The notes beneath the pieces were generated by a model. The model had not been told where the DNA came from, made no database searches, and saw nothing but the letters and a program-made list of their open reading frames with translations. This document shows, piece by piece, positions 1 to 6,611 of a DNA stretch of 63,816 nt. Location of the stretch: assembly GCA_963922685.1 (NCBI GenBank), contig CAWUJM010000004.1, forward strand, positions 1 to 63,816, written 5' to 3'. The DNA is from JAHDBG01 sp963922685. Its GTDB lineage: Bacteria; Pseudomonadota; Gammaproteobacteria; Chromatiales; Chromatiaceae. Position 1 is the stretch's first letter; each line of letters starts with the position of its first letter. The translations under genes and the position numbers were made by a program.

Positions 1-137
1 CGCCTCAAAAACCACTTCGCGACGCTCAACCAACTTTTCAGCGGGAATTGTTGCTGATTGATCAGATTCAGCAACGATGTTGTCACTTGTTGCAACAAGG
101 CATCAAAAAAATGGGCAGCTGGGACTTCGCTGATTGA
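1..137 (+). CDS. C-terminal end of an unidentified gene (partial)
   Basis: The window opens inside a reading frame (codons in phase with position 3) that runs without a stop to TGA at 135-137, leaving about 44 residues. The fragment is rich in Gln and Leu and ends MGSWDFAD. It looks helical, but there is too little to recognise a family. The stop lies just inside the promoter of the following tRNA gene, so the tRNA is an independent transcription unit. The frame could be fortuitous given its length. Confidence 0.4.
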   Translation, partial: PQKPLRDAQPTFQRELLLIDQIQQRCCHLLQQGIKKMGSWDFAD

Positions 138-162
138 TGTTATTTTACGCTGTCGCTATAAT
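134..162 (+). promoter_or_regulatory. Sigma70-type promoter of tRNA-Arg
   Basis: A TTGATG -35 box (134-139), a 17-bp spacer and a perfect TATAAT -10 box (157-162) lie 11 bases before the first base of the mature tRNA. This is near-consensus spacing for a strong housekeeping promoter. Confidence 0.8.
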
Positions 163-173
163 AACCAGATAAT

Positions 174-250
174 GCGCCCGTAGCTCAGCTGGATAGAGTA
201 CCTGGCTACGAACCAGGCGGTCGGAGGTTCGAATCCTTCCGGGCGCGCCA
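174..250 (+). tRNA. tRNA-Arg (anticodon ACG)
   Basis: A complete cloverleaf of 77 bases. The acceptor stem is GCGCCCG/CGGGCGC, the D arm is GCTC...GAGT, and the anticodon stem CCTGG/CCAGG encloses loop CTACGAA with anticodon ACG. The T arm carries TTCGAAT, and CCA is encoded. The anticodon reads CGN codons after A34 is converted to inosine by TadA. It has its own promoter and intrinsic terminator. Confidence 0.97.
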
Positions 251-259
251 TATCACCAC

Positions 260-289
260 AACCCAGGCCAACAGGCCTGGGTTTTTTTG
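260..289 (+). terminator. Intrinsic terminator after tRNA-Arg
   Basis: A 10-bp GC-rich stem (AACCCAGGCC / GGCCTGGGTT) with loop AACA is followed directly by a run of T, ten bases after the tRNA CCA end. Confidence 0.9.
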
Positions 290-324
290 TTGGTGCCATC
301 TGCCGGATCGAGGACAGGTTCTGG

Positions 325-1221
325 ATGATGACAGCAGATGATGCGATTGAACAGTTTGTGGACAAATTGTGGCTGGAGCGGGGTCTGGCAGCGAATACTC
401 AGGATGCGTACCAGTCCGATCTCAGACAGGCTCAGACATTTCTGAGTACGCAGGGCACTGATTTATTACAGGCAACGACAGAACACTTGCTGAGTTATCT
501 GGCGAGCCTGGTGGAACAGACACGCCAGGCCAGTACCAGTGCGCGACGCCTGTCCTGTCTGCGCCAGTTTTATCAGCTGGCAGTACGTGAGGGCTGGCTG
601 GAGCAGGATCCATCAGCATTACTGGATGCACCGCAGCGTGCCCGGCAATTGCCGGATGCGCTGACCGAGCCGGAAGTGGAGGCCCTGCTGGCGGCACCTG
701 ATCTGAACAAACCGGAAGGACTGCGTGACCGGTGTATGCTGGAGTTGTTGTATGCGACCGGCCTGCGGGTGACAGAACTGGTTGAGCTGACCGCCAGTCA
801 GATCAGTCTGAGCCAGGGGCTGGTGCAGATTCAGGGGAAGGGTGGAAAGGAACGGTTAGTTCCGATGGGCGAACCGGCACTGGACTGGATCAACCGGTTT
901 CAGCGTGAGGGACGGCAGGATCTGTTGAAAGGAAAACAGTGTAACGCTTTTTTTCCGACCCGACGTGGTGCAGGTATGACCCGACAGGCCTTCTGGTATC
1001 GCATTAAGTTATATGCGCAAATAGCTGATATTGCTTCAGAAAGATTGTCACCGCATACACTGCGGCATGCCTTCGCAACCCATCTGGTGAACCACGGTGC
1101 CGATCTGCGTGTGGTGCAACTGTTACTCGGGCATGGTGCACTCTCTACCACACAGATTTACACACATGTCGCGCAGGCCCGTCTGCAGAGTCTGTACCAG
1201 GCGCATCATCCCCGCGCCTGA
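325..1221 (+). CDS. xerD: Site-specific tyrosine recombinase XerD
   Basis: XerD works with XerC at the dif site to resolve chromosome dimers at the FtsK-bearing septum. The 298-residue length is typical. The N-terminal half is the SAM-like core-binding domain, and the C-terminal half holds the catalytic set: Arg in TGLRVTEL, Lys in GKGGKERLVP, HTLRHAFATH, LLGHGALSTT and the nucleophile Tyr in IYTHV. The C-terminal ending (QAHHPRA) closely resembles E. coli XerD rather than XerC, which decides the name. The first ATG (325) is chosen; the second codon is also ATG. The gene converges on lipA with only ten bases between the stops, and no terminator is visible there. Confidence 0.95.
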   Translation: MMTADDAIEQFVDKLWLERGLAANTQDAYQSDLRQAQTFLSTQGTDLLQATTEHLLSYLASLVEQTRQASTSARRLSCLRQFYQLAVREGWLEQDPSALLDAPQRARQLPDALTEPEVEALLAAPDLNKPEGLRDRCMLELLYATGLRVTELVELTASQISLSQGLVQIQGKGGKERLVPMGEPALDWINRFQREGRQDLLKGKQCNAFFPTRRGAGMTRQAFWYRIKLYAQIADIASERLSPHTLRHAFATHLVNHGADLRVVQLLLGHGALSTTQIYTHVAQARLQSLYQAHHPRA

Positions 1222-1231
1222 AGCAGGCATT

Positions 1232-2233
1232 TCACCCAGTATCCCGCTGTCCCGCCTGCTGGTCTGCATGATAAGAAGAACGCACCATCGGGCCACTTGC
1301 TACATTCGCAAAGCCCATTGCATCTCCCAGCGTCTTCAGTGCATCAAACTCATCAGGTGAGACAAACCGCTCAACCGGCAGATGATCGCGACTGGGTTGC
1401 AGATACTGACCCAGAGTCAGCATCTGGCAGTCATGTGCCCGCAGATCCTGCATCACCTGTTCGACTTCTTCCCGTGTTTCACCCAGCCCCAGCATCAGAC
1501 CGGATTTGGTCGGTACCCCGGGGTGCCGGGTGCGGAAACCTTGCAACAATTGTAATGACCAGGCATAGTCTGAACCTGGTCGTGCCTGTCGATATAAACG
1601 CGGAACAGTCTCCAGATTGTGATTAAACACATCCGGCGGTGCCTCATTGAACAAGGCCAGAGCCACGTCCATCCGTCCGCGAAAATCGGGTACCAGGACT
1701 TCGATTGTGGTAGCTGGCGTCTGCGTACGCACGGCCTGGATACACGCAACAAAGTGCCGGGCACCACCATCGCGCAGATCGTCACGATCAACTGAAGTAA
1801 TCACCACGTAACGCAGCTGCATCTGTGCGATCGCTGCTGCGAGCTGATCGGGTTCTGCCGGGTTCAGTGGCTGTGGACGACCATGCGCAACATCGCAGAA
1901 CGGACAGCGTCGGGTACACACATCGCCCATTATCATGAAGGTCGCGGTACCATGCGAAAAACATTCGCCCAGATTCGGACATTGCGCCTCTTCACATACC
2001 GAATGCAGTTCACGCTCGCGCAGAATCCTGCGGATGCGTTGCACACCCGAGCCGGAAGGTAAGGTGGCCCGGATCCAGGCGGGTTTGCGCAGTGGACGGT
2101 CCGTCCGCTGCACCTTGACCGGAATCCGTGCCACCTTCGCCTGTCCGCGCTGATGCGTCTGCGGCGTCTGCCGCGAAGCAGGCGTATACTGAGACAACAT
2201 GGCCGTCATAACTTCAGAATCAGTTTGAGTCAT
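1232..2233 (-). CDS. lipA: Lipoyl synthase LipA
   Basis: Radical-SAM enzyme inserting two sulfurs into protein-bound octanoyl chains to make lipoyl groups. Both iron-sulfur sites are visible: the auxiliary cluster motif CEEAQCPNLGEC (CX4CX5C) and the radical-SAM motif CTRRCPFC (CX3CX2C). The C-terminal RSSYHAD motif is also present. An upstream in-frame start would give a 357-residue form with an atypical leader. I prefer ATG at 2233 (333 residues), which overlaps the upstream ATP-grasp gene by 14 bases and implies translational coupling; ATG at 2209 or 2200 is also possible. No lipB is present here. Confidence 0.95.
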   Translation of the reverse strand: MTQTDSEVMTAMLSQYTPASRQTPQTHQRGQAKVARIPVKVQRTDRPLRKPAWIRATLPSGSGVQRIRRILRERELHSVCEEAQCPNLGECFSHGTATFMIMGDVCTRRCPFCDVAHGRPQPLNPAEPDQLAAAIAQMQLRYVVITSVDRDDLRDGGARHFVACIQAVRTQTPATTIEVLVPDFRGRMDVALALFNEAPPDVFNHNLETVPRLYRQARPGSDYAWSLQLLQGFRTRHPGVPTKSGLMLGLGETREEVEQVMQDLRAHDCQMLTLGQYLQPSRDHLPVERFVSPDEFDALKTLGDAMGFANVASGPMVRSSYHADQQAGQRDTG

Positions 2234-3077
2234 ACCTGATAGTAGATGTGTGATAGTGCTCACGTTCTGTGCATAATATATCAGCGTAAAGTGCGACGAT
2301 ATCATCCCGACCGCAAAACCTGATATAGTGGTTATACAGAGGTCCTGAATTCATTTCCAGTAAATACCAAATACCTTGGTTATCTCTAATCAGATCCAAG
2401 CCAACATAGTGCAGACCGGGCAATTGTAATACCGGCTGAACAAACTGTGTGATGTCAGTCAGGACACAGGTGTCGGTGATTTTTTTCACACCCCCCTGCT
2501 GCATATCCCAGTAACATGTACCGAACATTTCATTCCGGATGATTCGTTCGTAGCAAAGCAAAAGCTTCTGACGAAAAAAGATGGCACGAAATTCCTGTCC
2601 GAGCTGTATCTGTTGCTGAGCCAGGGCCAGATAATCGTAAGGGTGAGTTTGTTTCGCAAAGATGGTACGAAGCGCGTTTGTGACAGACACCGGATCATGG
2701 CATGAATATACTTGTTGTCCAAGTGATCCTTGGTTCATCTTGATTACTAGTGGATAACTAAGTATTTCCTCAATACGAGCTACAATATCAGGTAAAGTGG
2801 CATAGTGCAGATAACGCTGATATTTGGGGTTTATTCTGGTGTCTAAAAAACTCAGCGTTTCTGGCATCCGTATCTGCTGATGTAACAAAGCATAGGTCTG
2901 GGATTTATCCAGACAGATCTTTGCCATAGCCTCGGTATTAAACGGCGTGACATTATTTCTGAAGATCAACCCAGATCCGATATTTACCCGGGCTATATGC
3001 CCGTTATCGTCTGATATACTGAAGCCGATATCGTGTTGAGTGCAGGCCTGAGTCAGGCACTGGATATTATTTTCCAT
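2220..3077 (-). CDS. ATP-grasp ligase, RimK/glutathione-synthetase-like
   Basis: A 285-residue protein with an ATP-grasp layout. It shows a central glycine-rich nucleotide-binding loop (VIKMNQGSLGQ), a mid-region with QEFRAIFF, and a metal-binding end YVGLDLIRDNQGIWYLLEMN with the Asp and Glu-x-Asn expected for Mg-ATP binding. Such enzymes join a carboxylate to an amine through an acyl-phosphate; the substrate cannot be read from sequence. ATG 3077 is chosen; a TTG six codons upstream would also be in frame. It lies upstream of lipA and overlaps it, but its AT-richer composition suggests an accessory gene that landed here. It is not clearly linked to lipoate. Confidence 0.75.
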   Translation of the reverse strand: MENNIQCLTQACTQHDIGFSISDDNGHIARVNIGSGLIFRNNVTPFNTEAMAKICLDKSQTYALLHQQIRMPETLSFLDTRINPKYQRYLHYATLPDIVARIEEILSYPLVIKMNQGSLGQQVYSCHDPVSVTNALRTIFAKQTHPYDYLALAQQQIQLGQEFRAIFFRQKLLLCYERIIRNEMFGTCYWDMQQGGVKKITDTCVLTDITQFVQPVLQLPGLHYVGLDLIRDNQGIWYLLEMNSGPLYNHYIRFCGRDDIVALYADILCTEREHYHTSTIRYDSN

Positions 3078-3095
3078 AATCAACACTTCGGACAA

Positions 3096-3403
3096 TTTTT
3101 AGTAAGAAATTGATTTAACAATAGATTTTATGTAACAAGCTTCGCTGTCGGCCACGGGGGAGCGAAGCGATGGCCGATAGCCTCGGGGGAGGTGTGTCAG
3201 GCGCGAGCGTGCGATTGGCGTTGAGCCAAGGGCCGTGTAGGCGGCCCTCAGACACGGTGAAGACCGTATGCAAAGCGCATCTGAAACGCCGCCAGGCCAT
3301 GTTTGAGGGAGCCCCTATCGTGCCATGCAAACCAACGGCAGGAAGAATGACTATGATTCTCTAAGCCAAAATTCACTTATCTTGCGAAAGAAATTATATT
3401 GTG
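3096..3403. other. Non-coding stretch with a GC-rich block
   Basis: Between AT-rich edges sits a ~230-base GC-rich block (about 3130-3355). It contains short inverted repeats such as TCGGCCA/TGGCCGA around 3149-3176. Short frames on both strands (64-71 residues) show no recognisable domain and no convincing ribosome-binding site. The block may be a structured repeat or the remnant of a mobile element; I cannot assign it. Confidence 0.35.
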
Positions 3404-3640
3404 CTATCTGGCTTGCAATTCATCCAACAGAGTCTCTGGTGCAATATCCTGTTCATTTGGCCATGTTACAGCACCAAATAAGACGTCAACCTGGTTAAAA
3501 TAATTAACATTTTTAAGTTCTCTGAAGGCACCTTTTCTTAAATAAGGTTTTATATCAAATATACCTTTCTGGCCACCTTCTGTTTCTACGTAAATTTTAT
3601 AGTCTGGCAATGGTCTGACTAATGTAACATCCCAATGCAT
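3404..3640 (-). CDS. DUF2442 family protein
   Basis: A 78-residue protein beginning MHWDVTLVRPLPDY, with the pattern of DUF2442: a beta-strand-rich start, then GIFDIKPYL and a C-terminal VTWPNEQDIAPETL. These small proteins commonly sit directly after a DUF4160 gene, as here (7-base gap). The pair behaves in genomes like a mobile toxin-antitoxin-type module, though its biochemistry is not settled. An in-frame start 14 codons upstream would overlap DUF4160; the internal ATG matches the family start. Confidence 0.8.
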   Translation of the reverse strand: MHWDVTLVRPLPDYKIYVETEGGQKGIFDIKPYLRKGAFRELKNVNYFNQVDVLFGAVTWPNEQDIAPETLLDELQAR

Positions 3641-3647
3641 AATGACC

Positions 3648-3914
3648 TCATAGTGGTGTAATTTTATATGGACTTTCACCATGCATGGCTATTTCCCAAT
3701 CAGCAAGTAGCTCATCCCGATGCAGTTCTATCCAAGCCTGAACCAGGCGAAGTTGTTTTGCAGGTAATTTGCCTGCGAGTATCTCTCCATCATTAATGTT
3801 GATTGATGCTTCAAACTCAGCATATTTTGCATGGATATGCGGCAGGTTATGATGTTTATTATCCAGCAAATACATACGAATAATAATACCATAGAACATT
3901 GAAATGACAGGCAT
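3648..3914 (-). CDS. DUF4160 family protein
   Basis: An 88-residue protein starting MPVISMFYGIIIRM, followed by HNLPHIHAKYAEFEA, the HxPHxHAxY signature of DUF4160. It is the first gene of a two-gene leftward unit with DUF2442. The conserved His residues suggest a catalytic or metal site, but function is inferred only from the recurring pairing. The start lies 50 bases from the edge of the dispersed repeat at 3964-4283, a position mirrored by the YefM/YoeB pair and the second repeat copy near 45,196. Confidence 0.85.
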   Translation of the reverse strand: MPVISMFYGIIIRMYLLDNKHHNLPHIHAKYAEFEASININDGEILAGKLPAKQLRLVQAWIELHRDELLADWEIAMHGESPYKITPL

Positions 3915-3963
3915 AGTATGTCTTTCTTTTTATTTGTCCAGGAAGATGATCGCGACTCTCTTA

Positions 3964-4283
3964 AGGTGACTTACAAATACACTTATACCGAACAAGTGAT
4001 CAGGGGTGCGATTCAAACTGATGTGGTGATTTGCTACCACAGGTTTCTGGCAAGCGTTATTCTGATCTGCTCTCCGAGGTTCGCCGGAATACCTGTCCAT
4101 GGATGGCCGCAGCCGAGCCCCCCATGGACGGGTATTCCGGCGACCCTCGGAGAAGCCCCTGACGGGTAACGCCGAAACGAATTTTATGTGCCCCAGCTAT
4201 TGCGTCACATCAGTTTGAAGCACACCCCGGCAATAAGCTGAGCGTATCACATACAATGGTATGAATTAACTCAGAGATCGCCT
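3964..4283 (+). repeat. Dispersed repeat, copy A (rearranged)
   Basis: The outer parts (about 3964-4074 and 4225-4283) match the reverse complement of 45196-45362 with few differences. The ends are similar in inverted orientation (AGGTGACTT and the complement of AGATCGCCT), as in a small non-autonomous element. This copy is split by an extra ~150 bases that include a long hairpin and a second, inverted piece of the repeat interior (CACATCAGTTTGAAGC). Confidence 0.8.
4074..4150 (+). repeat. 29-bp-stem hairpin inside repeat copy A
   Basis: Arms 4074-4102 and 4122-4150 pair over 29 positions with only two mismatches, both of which would be G-U pairs in RNA. The loop is 19 bases. No T-run follows, so it is not a simple terminator. 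It looks like an inserted palindromic element. Confidence 0.85.
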
Positions 4284-4465
4284 AAAAGCGGTTCTCTCAG
4301 AGCTGTGCGCGGACATCCTTATGGCGGGTTAAGCCAGACAGCCTCGGTATAGCATCAGTCTCTGATACTGCCAGACCAGCATTGCGGGTTCTTCTGTCGT
4401 GCCTCCAGATAGAAATCGTGGTTTCTATGTCAGCAGGAATGGCGGCTGCGCTGCCGGAGCGCAGC
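4284..4465. other. Non-coding spacer before tRNA-Met
   Basis: No credible gene. It holds short inverted repeats, for example ATAGAAA/TTTCTAT near 4411-4430 and CTGCGCT/AGCGCAG at 4446-4464, the latter directly upstream of the tRNA promoter. Nothing else is recognised. Confidence 0.4.
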
Positions 4466-4494
4466 TTGACGGTAACAGGGGTGTCCGGTATATT
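4466..4494 (+). promoter_or_regulatory. Sigma70-type promoter of tRNA-Met
   Basis: TTGACG (4466-4471), a 17-bp spacer and TATATT (4489-4494) lie 12 bases before the mature tRNA. Confidence 0.8.
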
Positions 4495-4506
4495 GCGTGC
4501 GTTTCC

Positions 4507-4583
4507 GGCAAGGTAGCTCAGCTGGTCAGAGCATCGCACTCATAATGCGGGGGTCGGCGGTTCAAGTCCGCCTCTTGCCACCA
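4507..4583 (+). tRNA. tRNA-Met (elongator, anticodon CAT)
   Basis: The acceptor stem is GGCAAGG/TCTTGCC and the D arm is GCTC...GAGC. The anticodon arm TCGCA-CTCATAA-TGCGG carries CAT, the T arm is GGCGG-TTCAAGT-CCGCC, and CCA is encoded. The normal first pair (G-C) and the CACTCATAATG anticodon region fit elongator Met rather than initiator tRNA. Confidence 0.95.
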
Positions 4584-4591
4584 GATTAACG

Positions 4592-4619
4592 AAAAAGCTG
4601 TCTCCGGACAGCTTTTTTT
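4592..4619 (+). terminator. Intrinsic terminator after tRNA-Met
   Basis: Stem AAGCTGTC/GACAGCTT with loop TCCG and flanking A and T runs, starting nine bases after CCA. The A-tract on the other side means it could also serve leftward transcription. Confidence 0.9.
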
Positions 4620-4631
4620 ATTGGTGCCGGT

Positions 4632-5549
4632 TCAGGTCAGCCACTGCTGCAGTGCCGGCGGGACATAATGATCCAGCAATAATAATGCAAACAGCCCCAT
4701 CAGGTAGACTATGGAATAGCCAAAGGTGCGCATCGGCAGACTGGTGTGCGCGTTGCGATACAACAGTACAGCGTAGATCAGAAAACCAAGATTGAGTACC
4801 AGAGTCCCGGCCAGATACAGGGTGCCGCTCATACCGTAGCTATATGGCAGCAGCGTCACCACAAACAATAACACTGTGTACAACAGTATCTGCAACCGGG
4901 TGTAGGCCAGGCCATGCGTGACCGGCAGCATCGGGATGTCAACCTGGCGATATTCTTCCATCCGGTGAATCGCCAGGGCCCAGAAATGTGGTGGTGTCCA
5001 GGTAAAAATGATCAGGAATAACAATAGTGCTTCCGGATCAATCTGGCCCGTCACAGCGACCCAGCCCAGTAGCGGTGGTGCCGCACCGGCAGCACCACCA
5101 ATCACGATGTTCTGCGGTGTGGCCCGCTTCAGATACAGGGTATAGATCACTGCATAACCGATTAGGGACAGCAGCGTCAGCACGGCTGTCAGCCCGTTGA
5201 CGCCCAAGCTCAGGATTAACATTGCACTGACCCCGAGCAGTAACGCGAAGCCTAGTGCCCGGTTACGGCTCACCCGGCCTTGTGGCAGGGGACGTTGTTC
5301 GGTGCGACTCATCTGCGCGTCTACTTTCTGATCAACCACATGGTTGATCGCCGCAGCAGATGCTGCCGCCAGCGCAATGCCCAGCGTCGCAGGCACGAAA
5401 ATGCCGGGCGACGGCAGGCCGGGTGAGGCCAGAAAGATCCCGACAATGGCGGTAAACACAATCAGCGCGACCACGCCGGGCTTACACAGTGTCCAGTAGC
5501 TGCGCCAGTCAGTGATGTGCGCAACCTGTCGGGTACCGGTAGACTGCAT
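4632..5549 (-). CDS. cyoE: Protoheme IX farnesyltransferase (heme O synthase)
   Basis: Integral inner-membrane UbiA-family prenyltransferase that adds a farnesyl group to heme B to give heme O. The diagnostic Asp-rich loop NHVVDQKVDAQMSRT, continuing into RPLP, is near residue 70. A second loop and several hydrophobic helices follow. It lies directly downstream of ctaA on the same strand, so the two enzymes of heme A synthesis form one unit. ATG at 5549 gives 305 residues; an upstream ATG at 5582 would overlap ctaA by 23 bases and add 11 residues. Confidence 0.93.
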   Translation of the reverse strand: MQSTGTRQVAHITDWRSYWTLCKPGVVALIVFTAIVGIFLASPGLPSPGIFVPATLGIALAAASAAAINHVVDQKVDAQMSRTEQRPLPQGRVSRNRALGFALLLGVSAMLILSLGVNGLTAVLTLLSLIGYAVIYTLYLKRATPQNIVIGGAAGAAPPLLGWVAVTGQIDPEALLLFLIIFTWTPPHFWALAIHRMEEYRQVDIPMLPVTHGLAYTRLQILLYTVLLFVVTLLPYSYGMSGTLYLAGTLVLNLGFLIYAVLLYRNAHTSLPMRTFGYSIVYLMGLFALLLLDHYVPPALQQWLT

Positions 5550-5559
5550 CAGATGTGTC

Positions 5560-6537
5560 TCAGGCTCGCCGCAGCATGACATTGATCTGAATCATGGACA
5601 GCAGCAACAGTGCTGCAGTCGCATTATGTGCTGTGGCTACCCACAATGGCAGATTCAGAATCACGTTACTCACCCCCAGTATCACCTGCAGCACCAGCAG
5701 GGCGCCCATCCGCATACCGGCCACTCTCAGCATCCGGTTGCGCTGGGCCAGTGCATAAATCAGACCCGCCAGAAAAACAAACACGACAACTGCGCCCAGC
5801 CGGTGCACCATATGGATTGCGACCCGTGCCGGGTGATCCAGCACACCATATTCATAATTAGTGCCGATACCACGCCACAGCACAAAACCTTCCGCAAAGT
5901 CCATCGGTGGCCACCACATACCCTGACAGGTCGGCAGGTCAGGGCAGGCCAGTGCGGCATAGTTGGTACTGGTCCAGCCGCCCAGGGCAATCTGCATGAT
6001 CAGCAATACCAGACCGGCACGGGCCATCCATCTCAGACTGCCGGCATTCGCAACTGGCGGGTACGCTGGCTGTAACTGCAGCGTCAGCATAAACAATAAT
6101 GCCAACAGCGTGAAGCCGCCGAGCAGATGCGCCATCACCACAACCGGTTTCAGCAACAGGGTGACGGTCCACATCCCCAGCAGTGCCTGCAGAATCACCA
6201 GTCCGGGCAGCACTGTCGGCAGCCAGACCGGTTGTTGCGGTATCCGGCGGGCACGCTGCCAGGACCAGGCCGTCAGCGCGACTATCAGTAACCCGAGTAA
6301 GCCGGCAACATAGCGGTGGATCATCTCCAGCCAGCCTTTACTGACCTCTAACGGGCGTTGTGCCAGGTAGGTCTTATCAGCGACTTCAGCCGCTGTCTCC
6401 GGCACCAGCCACTGGCCGTAACATCCCGGCCAGTCCGGACAACCCAGCCCGGCATCCGCCAGGCGCGTCCAGGCCCCCAGAATAATCACCAGCAGGGTAA
6501 ACACCAGCGTCAGCCGGACATAGTTCAGATAGCACAT
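5560..6537 (-). CDS. ctaA: Heme A synthase (COX15/CtaA)
   Basis: A membrane protein of 325 residues with about eight hydrophobic segments. It oxidises the C8 methyl of heme O to give heme A for aa3-type cytochrome oxidases. The family signatures are visible: RLADAGLGCPDWPGCYG after helix 1, and the candidate heme-ligand His residues in MIHRYVAG, VMAHLLGG, IHMVHRLGA and TAHNATA. The gene is divergent from uvrC with a 74-base gap and precedes cyoE. Together they imply aerobic respiration with a heme A oxidase encoded elsewhere. Confidence 0.93.
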   Translation of the reverse strand: MCYLNYVRLTLVFTLLVIILGAWTRLADAGLGCPDWPGCYGQWLVPETAAEVADKTYLAQRPLEVSKGWLEMIHRYVAGLLGLLIVALTAWSWQRARRIPQQPVWLPTVLPGLVILQALLGMWTVTLLLKPVVVMAHLLGGFTLLALLFMLTLQLQPAYPPVANAGSLRWMARAGLVLLIMQIALGGWTSTNYAALACPDLPTCQGMWWPPMDFAEGFVLWRGIGTNYEYGVLDHPARVAIHMVHRLGAVVVFVFLAGLIYALAQRNRMLRVAGMRMGALLVLQVILGVSNVILNLPLWVATAHNATAALLLLSMIQINVMLRRA

Positions 6538-6611
6538 GAATACTCAGATCAGCGGTGTAGCATACGGATAAGCTGATTGATTATCATACCGGTACAGTTT
6601 GTGGAGGTATA

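Noticed and set aside
3200..3260. Possible group II intron start (GTGCG-like) in the GC-rich block
   Set aside because: No domain V hairpin, no reverse transcriptase and no convincing 3' end nearby.
3170..3364. Possible 64-residue plus-strand protein (and a 71-residue one on the other strand) in the GC-rich block
   Set aside because: Frames on both strands of a GC-rich stretch with no ribosome-binding site or domain; more likely non-coding.
4297..4539. An 80-residue minus-strand frame upstream of and overlapping tRNA-Met
   Set aside because: It overlaps the tRNA and its promoter, lacks a ribosome-binding site and shows no recognisable motif.
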